A stretch of DNA of 64,000 bases. Origin: Anaerobium acetethylicum (lineage in GTDB: Bacteria; Bacillota; Clostridia; Lachnospirales; Lachnospiraceae). Below are positions 1 to 8,166 of this stretch, one piece after another (position 1 is the stretch's first letter; the number at the start of each line of letters is the position of its first letter). Both the position numbers and the translations under genes were made by a program. The DNA lies in contig NZ_FMKA01000001.1 of assembly GCF_900096945.1 (NCBI RefSeq), positions 310,001-374,000 of the forward strand, read 5' to 3'. Below the pieces are notes generated by a model. The model saw only the letters and a list, made by a program, of their open reading frames with translations. It was not told the origin of the DNA and ran no database searches.

Positions 1-549
1 GAGATCTCAAAAGGGAACTGGAAGGCTTTCATTTCCCTTGGCGGTGCAGATTATATCGAGGAGAAGATGCTCAAGGCTATAGTCGCAGGACTCTCAATAA
101 CAGACATCAGGGAATTCATCACGACGGCTGAGGATTTTATTCCGCTGATTGGCAACTGGGCTGTCTGTGATGCCTTCTGTTCAGGAGCAAAAATTGTACG
201 AAAGCACCAGGAAGAATTCTGGCCTGTCATTGAAAAATGGCTCCGTTCAGATAACCCCTGGGCTGTGAGAGCCGGAATCGTAATGATCATAAGCCATTAT
301 ATGACAGAGGACTATCTGATTATCGCCCTCAACCTATGTGAAAGGATCCAGTCAGACAATTATTACGTCCGGATGGCTCAGGCATGGCTGGTGTCCGAGG
401 CCTATGCGCGCTTTCCGGTAAAAACTCACGATTATCTTACCCGGTCCCTTCTTGACGACTGGACCTTCAACAAAGCTCTTCAGAAGGCCAGAGAATCCTT
501 CAGGGTTTCTGATGAACGGAAATACATACTTCTGGGTATGAAAAGATAA
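1..549 (+). CDS. DNA alkylation repair protein, AlkD-like (3' part)
   Basis: The gene is cut by the left edge: the frame is open from base 1, so only the last 182 residues are seen. The protein resembles the AlkD family of HEAT-like repeat DNA glycosylases that remove alkylated bases. Recognisable family stretches are 'GNWAVCDAFCSG', 'VRAGIVMIISHYM', 'YYVRMAQAWLVSEAYARFP' and a C-terminus ending in 'FRVSDERKYILLGMKR'. These motifs and the overall length of the remaining part fit the C-terminal three quarters of a protein of about 230 residues. It is the only plus-strand gene before gltA and is followed by a short GC hairpin with a T run near 618-636 that could terminate it. The family call is confident; the substrate range is not inferable. 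Confidence 0.85.
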   Translation, partial: EISKGNWKAFISLGGADYIEEKMLKAIVAGLSITDIREFITTAEDFIPLIGNWAVCDAFCSGAKIVRKHQEEFWPVIEKWLRSDNPWAVRAGIVMIISHYMTEDYLIIALNLCERIQSDNYYVRMAQAWLVSEAYARFPVKTHDYLTRSLLDDWTFNKALQKARESFRVSDERKYILLGMKR

Positions 550-576
550 CCGGACAGAGTATTTTTTCCCATAGGG

Positions 577-674
577 CCTGCGACATATTCTTCTTGCGCA
601 TCATGCGCGTCATGCGCCTCCTTGCGGAGTTTTTTTAATATATAGGAAATTCGTGGAATTTGCTATATATTAAA
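577..674. repeat. Degenerate intergenic repeat, copy 1 (family R2)
   Basis: This stretch shares scattered blocks with 27164-27247 in the same orientation: a 'CTGCG-CA-ATTCTTCTT' block, 'CATCAT', 'CCTCC--GCGGAGT' and 'TAGGAAAT---GGAATTT'. The right end is a nearly perfect hairpin (arms 636-652 and 656-672, one mismatch). A similar hairpin stands at 42099-42127. Copy 1 also has a tandem 'CATGCGC' triplet at about 595-617. Function is unknown; it may be a decayed mobile repeat. Confidence 0.6.
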
Positions 675-706
675 AAAAATGTCTGGATCAAATTGATCCA
701 GACATT
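672..706 (-). terminator. Rho-independent terminator downstream of rpsU
   Basis: A strong 13-bp stem is formed by 'AATGTCTGGATCA' and its complement (about 679-705). Read on the minus strand it is followed by eight T residues, so it fits termination of rpsU transcripts about 110 nt past the stop codon. Confidence 0.85.
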
Positions 707-816
707 TATAAACCATTCAAATCGTGTTATAAAATAACACACTGCACATCTTACGCCTTCATACATTTCTACAGTGTAAACTGCAGATCAGTATATAGGA
801 TATCAACCAATCAATC

Positions 817-993
817 TTAGTTAAATTTACGTTTTCTAGCAGCCTCTGATTTCTTTTTGCGTTTTACGCTTGGTTTTTCATAATGCTCTCTTTTACGTAT
901 TTCCTGTTGGATACCAGCCTTCGCACAGTTTCGTTTAAATCTGCGTAAGGCACTATCTAAAGTTTCATTGTCTTTAACAATTACATTTGACAT
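817..993 (-). CDS. rpsU: 30S ribosomal protein S21
   Basis: A 58-residue basic protein that begins '[19 protein letters not shown]' and ends in the Lys/Arg-rich tail '[13 protein letters not shown]'. This is the standard length and sequence pattern of bacterial S21, a late-assembling small-subunit protein near the anti-Shine-Dalgarno region of 16S rRNA. The frame is open further upstream, but the ATG at 993 is chosen because it gives the conserved family N-terminus and has a GGAGGGAGGT ribosome binding site 10-20 nt upstream. It has its own promoter (1073-1100) and terminator, so it is probably monocistronic. Confidence 0.97.
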   Translation of the reverse strand: MSNVIVKDNETLDSALRRFKRNCAKAGIQQEIRKREHYEKPSVKRKKKSEAARKRKFN

Positions 994-1072
994 AGTCTCA
1001 CACCTAACCTCCCTCCAGTTGTGTATTGTGCATAATACAACTGTTTGGGTATTTTTTAATTGCACTATTAAG

Positions 1073-1100
1073 ATTATAGCATATTTTTTTCATACGTCAA
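1073..1100 (-). promoter_or_regulatory. Sigma-A-type promoter for rpsU
   Basis: On the minus strand, TTGACG (1095-1100) is followed after 16 bp by TATAAT (1073-1078). A T preceding a G stands two bases before the -10, as in an extended -10 element. The predicted start lies about 70 nt upstream of the rpsU start codon. Confidence 0.8.
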
Positions 1101-1127
1101 CAGTTTTATCAAAATTTACAAGTATTT

Positions 1128-3770
1128 TTATACAATTTGTAAATTTACCACCTCAATTGTCTTTGTGATGACATCATCCACGCCTGCAGGGTTCTTTCCT
1201 CCTGCCTGCGCCATGTTAGGTCTGCCGCCACCGCCGCCGCCTACAAGGCCTGCTACGCCCTTGATCAGGTTCCCGGCATGTGCTCCGTTCTTCATTGCGC
1301 CTTCCGTTGCCATTGCAATCAGACTCACCTTGTCAGTTCCCTGGACGGAAGCCAGCAGGATAACACTTTCACCAAGTTTTTCCTTTAACTGGTCTCCAAG
1401 TTCACGCAGGCCGTTCATGTCGACATCCATGACCTTGGCTGCAAGAACCTTGATTCCTTTCACTTCGACAACCTGGTCCATAACATCTCCCAGGGCATCT
1501 TTTGCAAGTTTGCTCTTAAACTTTTCATTTTCGCTCTGAAGAGCTTTCATTTCCTGGAGAAGAGCTTCTATCTTTTCGTTCACATTAGAAGGCGTGGTCT
1601 TCAGCAGTCCTGCTGCACGCTCAAGCCTTTCTTCAACTTCGTCATAGTAGCTGAATACGCCTTCAGCAGTAAGTGCTTCAATTCTTCTTACGCCGGCAGC
1701 AACGCCCGCTTCAGAAACAATCTTAAAAGCAGTTATGGTTCCTGTATTGCTGACATGCGTACCGCCACAAAGTTCTCTCGAGAAGTCTCCCATTGTGACA
1801 ACCCTTACGTCATCAGTGTATTTTTCACCAAAAAGGGCCATTGCTCCGGTCTTCTTTGCTTCTTCGATATTCATGACAGCAGTATTTACCGGAAGCGCTG
1901 CTGCTATCTTTTCATTTACGATTTCTTCAACTTTTGCGATTTCCTCGTCAGTCATTGCTGAAAAATGAGTGAAATCGAAGCGGAGCCTGTCCGAAGTGAC
2001 ATAGGATCCGGCCTGTTCAACGTGGGTTCCAAGAACCGTCCTCAGCGCCTTCTGGAGAAGATGGGTAGCGCTGTGGTTCTTTCCTGTTGCAAGACGTTTT
2101 GCATCATCAACTGCAAGTTCAACGCTATCCGAAACCTTGAATACGCCTTTTGTGACCTTACCAATATGTCCGATTTTGCCGCCTAACAGCTTCACTGTGT
2201 CTTCAACTACGAATTCGGCAGTTTCAGTCCTGATTATGCCGGTGTCGGCAGCCTGACCGCCGCTTGTAGCATAGAAAGGTGTCGCTTCAACGAAGATGGT
2301 GCCGCATTCATCTTCTGAAAGCGCCTCTGTTATTTCAGTTTCCGAAGTGATTACGGTGATTTTTGAAGTATATGTAAGATTGTCATAACCTACAAACGTT
2401 GAAGTGATGGAAGGGTCTATGGATTCGTATACGGTTACGTCAGCTCCCATATAGTTCGTAGTTCCCCTTGCAGTACGGGCTTTCACCCTCTGCTCTTCCA
2501 TTGCAGCTTTGAAGCCATCTTCATCGATATCAAGGCCTTTTTCTTCCAGTATTTCCCTTGTGAGGTCGATCGGGAAGCCATAGGTGTCATACAATTTGAA
2601 CGCATTATCTCCTGAAAGCTGTTTCAGTCCTGCTGCAACCATTTCTTCCTGCATTTCTGCAAGGATGTTCAGACCCTGATCGATGGTCCTGCTGAATTTA
2701 TCTTCTTCCTGCGTAATGACCTTGAATATGAAATCTTTCTTTTCTTCAAGTTCAGGGTATCCGTCCTTAGATTCGGCAATTACTGTTTCGCTCAGTTTTG
2801 TCAGGAATTTCCCTTCAATTCCAAGCAATCTTCCATGACGGGCCGCACGCCTTAAAAGTCTTCTTAAAACATAGCCTCTTCCTTCATTTGATGGCATGAT
2901 GCCGTCTGAAATCATGAAGGTAACTGAACGGACATGGTCGGAAATAAGCCTGATGGAAACGTCTTTCGCTGCATCCGCCTTATATTCTGTACCTGAAAGC
3001 TCACATACATTTTTAATGACAGCCTGTATGGTATCTACGTCAAAAATCGAATCCACGTCCTGCACAATGCTTGCAAGCCTTTCAAGGCCCATTCCTGTAT
3101 CGATGTTCTTCTGTTCGAGTTCTGTGTAATGTCCGTTACCGTCGCTTTCAAACTGGGTAAATACATTATTCCAGATTTCCATATAACGGTCGCATTCGCA
3201 TCCCACGGTACATCCAGGTTCGCCGCATCCGTATTTTTCGCCTCTGTCATAATAGATTTCCGAACATGGACCGCACGGACCTGCACCATGTTCCCAGAAG
3301 TTATCTTCCTTGCCCATTCTGAATATTCTCTCGGCAGGGATTCCAATTTCCTTGTTCCAGATGTCAAACGCTTCATCATCTTCCATGTATACTGAAGGAT
3401 AGAGCCTGTCAGCTTCAAGGCCTACCACCTCTGTTAAAAACTCCCAAGACCATGCTATCGCTTCATGCTTGAAATAATCTCCAAAAGAGAAGTTTCCGAG
3501 CATTTCAAAGAAAGTGCCGTGGCGTGCAGTCTTTCCTACATTTTCAATATCGCCTGTACGGATGCATTTCTGGCAGGTCGTGACCCTGTTTTTTGGTGGC
3601 TTTTCCTGTCCCGTAAAATATGGCTTCATAGGCGCCATGCCAGAATTGATGAGCAGAAGGCTCTTGTCATTATGAGGTATTAACGGAAAGCTTTTTAAAA
3701 CCAGGTGATCCTTGCTTTCAAAGAATTCCAGATACATTTTTCTAAGTTCGTTTAAACCATACTTCTTCAC
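1128..3770 (-). CDS. alaS: Alanine--tRNA ligase
   Basis: Full-length alanyl-tRNA synthetase (880 residues). It has the class II catalytic core at the N-terminus ('MYLEFFESKDHLVLKSFPLI', 'GMAPMKPYFTGQ', 'GTFFEMLGNFSFGDYFK'), the editing domain with 'HSATHLL' near residue 565 and 'CGGTHVSNTG' near 665 that supply the zinc ligands, and a C-Ala domain with the glycine run 'GLVGGGGGGRPN' near the end. The start codon is GTG at 3770, preceded by CGGGAGG at a 7-nt spacing. An A/T-rich hairpin at about 1106-1142 may terminate it weakly. The region upstream has no T-box motif; instead it carries a MITE-like element (3858-4001). Confidence 0.98.
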   Translation of the reverse strand: MKKYGLNELRKMYLEFFESKDHLVLKSFPLIPHNDKSLLLINSGMAPMKPYFTGQEKPPKNRVTTCQKCIRTGDIENVGKTARHGTFFEMLGNFSFGDYFKHEAIAWSWEFLTEVVGLEADRLYPSVYMEDDEAFDIWNKEIGIPAERIFRMGKEDNFWEHGAGPCGPCSEIYYDRGEKYGCGEPGCTVGCECDRYMEIWNNVFTQFESDGNGHYTELEQKNIDTGMGLERLASIVQDVDSIFDVDTIQAVIKNVCELSGTEYKADAAKDVSIRLISDHVRSVTFMISDGIMPSNEGRGYVLRRLLRRAARHGRLLGIEGKFLTKLSETVIAESKDGYPELEEKKDFIFKVITQEEDKFSRTIDQGLNILAEMQEEMVAAGLKQLSGDNAFKLYDTYGFPIDLTREILEEKGLDIDEDGFKAAMEEQRVKARTARGTTNYMGADVTVYESIDPSITSTFVGYDNLTYTSKITVITSETEITEALSEDECGTIFVEATPFYATSGGQAADTGIIRTETAEFVVEDTVKLLGGKIGHIGKVTKGVFKVSDSVELAVDDAKRLATGKNHSATHLLQKALRTVLGTHVEQAGSYVTSDRLRFDFTHFSAMTDEEIAKVEEIVNEKIAAALPVNTAVMNIEEAKKTGAMALFGEKYTDDVRVVTMGDFSRELCGGTHVSNTGTITAFKIVSEAGVAAGVRRIEALTAEGVFSYYDEVEERLERAAGLLKTTPSNVNEKIEALLQEMKALQSENEKFKSKLAKDALGDVMDQVVEVKGIKVLAAKVMDVDMNGLRELGDQLKEKLGESVILLASVQGTDKVSLIAMATEGAMKNGAHAGNLIKGVAGLVGGGGGGRPNMAQAGGKNPAGVDDVITKTIEVVNLQIV

Positions 3771-3857
3771 TGTTTTTCCTCCCGGATGCTTTTATTATAA
3801 TTATTTGATACTATTCCATTCATGTAGTTTAATAATCTTTGCGCATGGTAACACAAA

Positions 3858-4001
3858 ACCAACTGTTCAGACCCCCTGTGCCGCGAGGTGTTTTTATGCT
3901 GACTTTGCTTAAAAACCCGAGTTATGTATGCGCCAAATTGCTGGTTCTGCAATTTGTGTGCATCATCTGTAACTATGAAGGACTTAGTCCTGAATAGTTA
4001 T
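3858..4001 (-). mobile_element. MITE-like element, copy A (alaS-tyrS intergenic)
   Basis: A 144-bp element, about 80% identical by eye to 7973-8117 when read on the minus strand. Its ends form imperfect inverted repeats (ACCAACTGTTCAGAC and GTCCTGAATAGTTAT, 11 of 15 paired). The direct repeat ACACAAA flanks it at 3851-3857 and 4002-4008 and looks like a target-site duplication. Inside are a 7-bp hairpin 'AAATTGC/GCAATTT' and a second long hairpin 'GGTTTTTAAGC/GCATAAAAACACC'. It encodes nothing plausible, so it would need a transposase in trans. It fills most of the 309-bp gap between tyrS and alaS. Confidence 0.75.
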
Positions 4002-4002
4002 A

Positions 4003-4035
4003 CACAAAGAATACTAGCATTTCTGCTAGTATTCT
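4003..4035 (-). terminator. Hairpin terminator downstream of tyrS
   Basis: A perfect 12-bp stem AGAATACTAGCA (4008-4019) pairs with 4024-4035 around a 4-nt loop, 45 nt past the tyrS stop. The T run on the minus strand is short (TTTGTGT), so termination efficiency is uncertain. The stem overlaps the direct repeat next to MITE copy A. Confidence 0.6.
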
Positions 4036-4079
4036 ATTATAAATACATTCTTTTCCCTTGTCAATCGGCCCGTCCTGTA

Positions 4080-5312
4080 TTAGTCTGCTTTAATCTGGTG
4101 ATATCCTTTTTTGCCTTTTTTGATAAGTAAAGCTCCATCAGCATCAAAATCGGCAGTCGTAAATTTCCTGTCGATTTCCGTAACCTTGACATCATTTACT
4201 GTAACTCCGCCCTGCTGGATCAGTCGTCTTGCCTCAGAACGTGTAGGGGCAAGCTTTGCATTTACCATAAGGGTAATAAGGTCGATTCCTGCATCAAGTT
4301 CTGCTTTCGGGTATGTGGTTGTAGGGATATCCTCGCTCTTTCCGCCGTTTGCAAATAATGCCTTCGCAGCTTCCTGTGCTTTTACGGCCTCTTCCTCTCC
4401 GTGTACGATCTTTGTGATCTCAAATGCCAGTACTTCTTTGGCCTGATTGATTTCTGCTCCTTCTAATGCCCCAAGCCTTCTAACTTCATCCATAGGAAGG
4501 AAGGTAAGGAGTCCGAGACACTCTTCAACTTTAACGTCCTCGATGTTCCTCCAGTACTGGTAGAATTCATATGGGCTTGTCTTTTTAGGATCCAGCCATA
4601 CTGCGCCTTTCATTGTCTTGCCCATCTTGATTCCTTCGCTGGTTGTAAGGAGTTTGAAGGTAAGGCCGAATGCAGGTTTCTGCTCTTTTTTTCTGATCAG
4701 CTCAACACCGCCGATGATGTTTGACCACTGGTCGTTTCCGCCAAGCTGAAGCACGCACCCATAGTCCTTGTTCAGTTTCCAGAAGTCATATGACTGCATG
4801 AGCATATAATTGAATTCAAAGAAAGTAAGTCCTTTTTCCATTCTCTGCTTGTAGCATTCCGCAGCAAGCATCTTGTTTACTGAGAAGTAAACGCCGATTT
4901 CCCTGAGGAATTCAACATAATTCAGATTCAGAAGCCAGTCTGCATTGTTTGCAATGACTGCCTTGCCTTCACTGAAATCAATAAATTTGGAAAGCTGTTC
5001 CTTGAATTTCATGGCATTGTAGTCGATCGTTTCCCTGGTCATGATGTTTCGCATATCGGATTTTCCCGTAGGATCTCCGATCATCGTGGTTCCACCGCCC
5101 AGCAGGGCAATCGGCTTATGGCCCGCTTTCTGCATATGCATCATGGCCATAACTGTAAGAAAGTGGCCTGCTGTAAGGCTGTCTGCAGTAGCATCAAAAC
5201 CTATATAAAAGGTAACGCTTTCCTTACCTAGTAATTCCTTAATTTCTGCCTCATGAGTGGTCTGTTCTATAAATCCTCTCTCAAGCAGAATATCATAAAC
5301 ATTTGTAGACAT
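4080..5312 (-). CDS. tyrS: Tyrosine--tRNA ligase
   Basis: Class I tyrosyl-tRNA synthetase of 410 residues. The HIGH-like signature lies in '[15 protein letters not shown]' near residue 40-53, the tyrosine/tRNA pocket in '[14 protein letters not shown]', and the KMSKS equivalent in '[10 protein letters not shown]'. The C-terminal 65 residues form an S4-type RNA-binding domain ('[19 protein letters not shown]'). The ATG at 5312 is preferred over an upstream in-frame start because a perfect AGGAGG (5320-5325) sits 7 nt before it. It lies between rnhA and alaS on the same strand. No T-box was found upstream. Confidence 0.97.
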   Translation of the reverse strand: MSTNVYDILLERGFIEQTTHEAEIKELLGKESVTFYIGFDATADSLTAGHFLTVMAMMHMQKAGHKPIALLGGGTTMIGDPTGKSDMRNIMTRETIDYNAMKFKEQLSKFIDFSEGKAVIANNADWLLNLNYVEFLREIGVYFSVNKMLAAECYKQRMEKGLTFFEFNYMLMQSYDFWKLNKDYGCVLQLGGNDQWSNIIGGVELIRKKEQKPAFGLTFKLLTTSEGIKMGKTMKGAVWLDPKKTSPYEFYQYWRNIEDVKVEECLGLLTFLPMDEVRRLGALEGAEINQAKEVLAFEITKIVHGEEEAVKAQEAAKALFANGGKSEDIPTTTYPKAELDAGIDLITLMVNAKLAPTRSEARRLIQQGGVTVNDVKVTEIDRKFTTADFDADGALLIKKGKKGYHQIKAD

Positions 5313-5426
5313 GATATTACCTCCTTTTTCTCTTGCATTCAATGGTAACATATGGATTTTCTTATTTCAAGCATTTGTTAAATACTGCCGATAATTATTT
5401 TTGTTTTCGGAATGATTTTTTACAGA

Positions 5427-5909
5427 CTATTGCATCTGCACCACATCATCCATCAGGTTATCGCCGTCGGCAGCAGATGTTGCCAGCTCATCGCATCTTT
5501 CATTCATTTCGTGTCCCGCATGGCCTTTGACCCATATAAACGTTACCTGATGCATGGCTTTTGCTTCAAGCAGCTCCTTCCAGAGGTCAATGTTTTTGAC
5601 AGGCTCATTCTTCCCGCGTTTCCATCCTTTTTTGATCCAGCCGTCAATCCATTTCTGGTTGAACGCATCCACCAGGTATTTCGAATCCGAATAAAGCTCG
5701 ACGCTGCATGGCTTCGTAAGGGCCTGCAGCCCCCGGATTGCAGCCATAAGCTCCATGCGGTTGTTCGTAGTCTTTTTGTAGCCGCCTGAATATTCCCTTT
5801 TATGAACAATCCCTTTTGCGTCCCGGTATATTATTACTGTGCCGTATCCTCCCGGCCCGTCCGGATTCCCCCTGGCCGCCCCATCCGTATACATTTTTAC
5901 CTGCATCAT
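5427..5909 (-). CDS. rnhA: Ribonuclease HI
   Basis: A 160-residue RNase HI, which cleaves the RNA strand of RNA-DNA hybrids. The four catalytic acidic positions are visible: Asp in 'MYTDGAARGNPG'-like 'YTDGAARGNPDGPGG', Glu in 'TTNNRMELMAA', Asp in 'LYSDSKYLV' and Asp in 'NERCDELATSA'. The basic protrusion 'KWIDGWIKKGWKRG' and the 'WVKGHAGHEMNE' loop are also conserved. The frame runs further upstream, but the ATG at 5909, with AAAGAGG before it, gives the usual family N-terminus. It starts 43 nt after the MutS-like gene ends, suggesting co-transcription. Confidence 0.95.
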   Translation of the reverse strand: MMQVKMYTDGAARGNPDGPGGYGTVIIYRDAKGIVHKREYSGGYKKTTNNRMELMAAIRGLQALTKPCSVELYSDSKYLVDAFNQKWIDGWIKKGWKRGKNEPVKNIDLWKELLEAKAMHQVTFIWVKGHAGHEMNERCDELATSAADGDNLMDDVVQMQ

Positions 5910-5952
5910 ACTCAAAACCTCTTTCTTTTTTAATCTTCCAGCTGGAATATGG

Positions 5953-7632
5953 CTATGCCAGCATTGTCCACATTCCGTCATTGATAAAATCTTCTGCCGC
6001 TTTTTCCGCATTTTTTATCATTACATCTTCAAATCCCATTATCCCCAAAAGTTTTATGGCATTCCTGGAGACAGCCCGGCCACTGTATATCCTGTAGTCA
6101 AATCTGACATCCCCGTCAGCCACCTCTTCCTGGAAATGATAATTGCTATAATATCCTTCCAGTATATGCGTCAGTTCAACGTCATGGGTAGCCGCAAAAC
6201 ATAATACATGCTCACCGCACAGCCGCTTCAGAATCTGTGCCGAGGCTGCTATCCTTTCGACGGTGTTCGTCCCCCTCAGAACCTCGTCTATAAAGCAGAG
6301 GACCGGTATGCTGCTATCAGCCTGATCCAGTATCCTCTTCAGGGATCTTATCTCTGCCATATAATAGCTTTCATTGTTAGAGAGGTCGTCCTTAAGTGTC
6401 ATGGATGAGTATATCCTGCTGCATACGCCGGAGTAGGAACGGGCCGGCGTCGTATAAACAGTCTGAGCCAATATCGCACTGATTGCCAGCGTCTTCAGGA
6501 ATGTCGACTTTCCCGAAGCATTCGATCCGGTCAGCAGGACACTTCTTGTTTCAGAGATCCCATTAGCCACAGGGTCATCTATCAACGGATGGAAGACACT
6601 TTCCACATTCAGAAAAGCGTCTTTGTCCGTACTGAGAACGGGAACAGCATAATACGGAAGGCTTTCCCTGAAAGAACCTGTCGCTATTGTGGCCTCCAGT
6701 ATACCGATCGTTTCGAACAGACATTCAATATCATCCATATATCTTTTCACTTCGACAACCATAATATTGAACTTGATCAGATCCACATGAAATATCATTC
6801 TGACATAATCCATGAACACATCGGCCAGCGATCCCCCCATTCCGTTTCCCGACATGAGCAGGAAAGAATTTCTCCTGAATTTCACAAATCTTTTCCTCGC
6901 ACTTGAAATTCTGTCCAAATAGTGTTCAATTTCGACTATTCTCAGTTTTTCCATCTGATCCGCTGCTTTCAGAATCTTCATGACATACTTCAGCGAGATG
7001 ATATACGGCTCGATTTCAGCTTTTGTTTTATAATAATTCAGAATACTTACGACGATGCTGATCACCAGACAGGATATCCCCCACTCCGGCCGGACAAAAA
7101 GCAGTCCCGCAGATACGCACATTATTAAGATCATAACGTAATGGGAACGATTGCTTCTGGAGCCAATATCTTTGAGTCTGTAAACATAATCAGTTATTGA
7201 GATTGCTTTGGTCCTGCCTATGCCTCTGAAAATCCGCTGAAGCTCCAGTCGTTCCTTTTCATTTTCACGAAAATAATCTGCAAGCCGGCTTCTCTCCGCA
7301 AGCACAGCCATATCGTATTCAGGAGTTCTAAGCATATCGTATAAACAGGATTCTCCAATCGATGACTGGGTATTATTGAGCATCATGAATATGCTATCCA
7401 TATCCAGATCATTCCAGGTTATGTCGTCGATGAAGAAACGATTCTCCGACCTGTTTCTAAAATAATGGGATATGTTTTCAAATTCTTCATAATCGTATTT
7501 CCGTTCGGGCCTTTTTCCCCATTCCATTTTCAGCCTTTGGAGCAGCTCAGCCTTGTTTTTTCTTTCGTACCAGAAAATCCGCACTATTAGAATCGCAATT
7601 ACCGCCCCCGCTATAGCAACTGTCCATTCCAT
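5953..7632 (-). CDS. Membrane-anchored MutS-family ATPase
   Basis: A 559-residue protein with a C-terminal MutS ATPase domain: Walker A 'LLTGSNASGKSTFLKTL', the 'MTLKDDLSNNESYYMAEI' segment, Walker B 'VLCFIDEVLRGTNTVER' and 'CFAATHDVELTH'. It lacks the mismatch-recognition domain of true MutS. It has a predicted transmembrane helix at the very N-terminus ('WTVAIAGAVIAILIVRIFW') and two more around residues 170-215. Such MutS-related membrane proteins occur in Firmicutes and Bacteroidetes but have no settled function. The start at 7632 is chosen for AAAGGGG upstream and because the helix follows at once; the frame is open 117 nt further. It sits just upstream of rnhA. Confidence 0.85.
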   Translation of the reverse strand: MEWTVAIAGAVIAILIVRIFWYERKNKAELLQRLKMEWGKRPERKYDYEEFENISHYFRNRSENRFFIDDITWNDLDMDSIFMMLNNTQSSIGESCLYDMLRTPEYDMAVLAERSRLADYFRENEKERLELQRIFRGIGRTKAISITDYVYRLKDIGSRSNRSHYVMILIMCVSAGLLFVRPEWGISCLVISIVVSILNYYKTKAEIEPYIISLKYVMKILKAADQMEKLRIVEIEHYLDRISSARKRFVKFRRNSFLLMSGNGMGGSLADVFMDYVRMIFHVDLIKFNIMVVEVKRYMDDIECLFETIGILEATIATGSFRESLPYYAVPVLSTDKDAFLNVESVFHPLIDDPVANGISETRSVLLTGSNASGKSTFLKTLAISAILAQTVYTTPARSYSGVCSRIYSSMTLKDDLSNNESYYMAEIRSLKRILDQADSSIPVLCFIDEVLRGTNTVERIAASAQILKRLCGEHVLCFAATHDVELTHILEGYYSNYHFQEEVADGDVRFDYRIYSGRAVSRNAIKLLGIMGFEDVMIKNAEKAAEDFINDGMWTMLA

Positions 7633-7972
7633 AAATCCATCTACCCCTTTCGTTACACTTCCCCGTATATTTCCATCATTAGCATTCATGTCCAAAATGC
7701 ATTTTAACACAGAACATCCCAAAAAAGTAGTACATTTTTCGCCCGGCACATGAAACTATCACATAACTTTATTGCCATGATTCCAGCTTTATGCTAAAAT
7801 AAATGTGTATATATTTTAACATATTCGGATTTTTCATGTTTGTTTCTCAACGAAATCAGGAAATGCGTATGCCCAGCCCTGGCTTTTAATGCCTGTCAGC
7901 TCTCCGGCATACCTGGCTGCAAGCAAATAAAGACAGCTAACCGGATTCCAGATATCCGTTATAGACAGCCAA
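7633..7972 (+). other. Divergent promoter region and 5' leader of gltA
   Basis: No gene fits here. Beyond the gltA promoter the transcribed part contains GTATGCC (7867-7873) complementary to GGCATAC (7906-7912), and CAGCC (7874-7878) complementary to GGCTG (7915-7919). The interleaved order would permit a pseudoknot. The leader is then interrupted by MITE copy B. Whether the structure is regulatory is unknown. Confidence 0.45.
7772..7800 (+). promoter_or_regulatory. Sigma-A-type promoter for gltA
   Basis: TTGCCA (7772-7777) and TAAAAT (7795-7800) are 17 bp apart. Transcription would begin near 7807, giving gltA an unusually long leader of about 360 nt that includes MITE copy B. Confidence 0.7.
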
Positions 7973-8117
7973 GGTAACTATTCAGGACCAGTTCCTCCAT
8001 AGTCACATATGATATACAAAAATTGCATAACCAGCAATTTTACACAGGCAGAACTCGGGTTTTCATGCAAAATCAGCGTAAAAACGCCTCCCGGGACAGT
8101 AGTTCTGAACAGTTACC
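7973..8117 (+). mobile_element. MITE-like element, copy B (gltA leader)
   Basis: A 145-bp element whose ends GGTAACTATTCAGGA and TTCTGAACAGTTACC pair at 13 of 15 positions. AGCCAA flanks both sides (7967-7972 and 8118-8123; CAGCCAAG if one base more is counted on each side), as expected of a target-site duplication. It is about 80% identical to copy A and in the same orientation relative to the downstream gene. The internal hairpins are kept, with paired changes in the second one. No protein is encoded, although an open frame runs through it into gltA. Confidence 0.75.
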
Positions 8118-8166
8118 AGCCAAGTTACTTATTGACAAAATAACGCACGAAACGGAGGTAATTAAA

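Noticed and set aside
3767-3952. 61-codon ORF upstream of alaS
   Set aside because: It is the same element-derived frame as at gltA and has no ribosome binding site of its own.
3771-4079. T-box upstream of alaS
   Set aside because: There is no AGGGTGGNACC motif on the minus strand, and the region is explained by the tyrS hairpin and the MITE-like element.
8023-8166. N-terminal extension of citrate synthase by 48 residues
   Set aside because: The open frame runs through the mobile element. A related frame appears in the other copy beside alaS, and the family N-terminus and GGAGGT point to the start at 8167.
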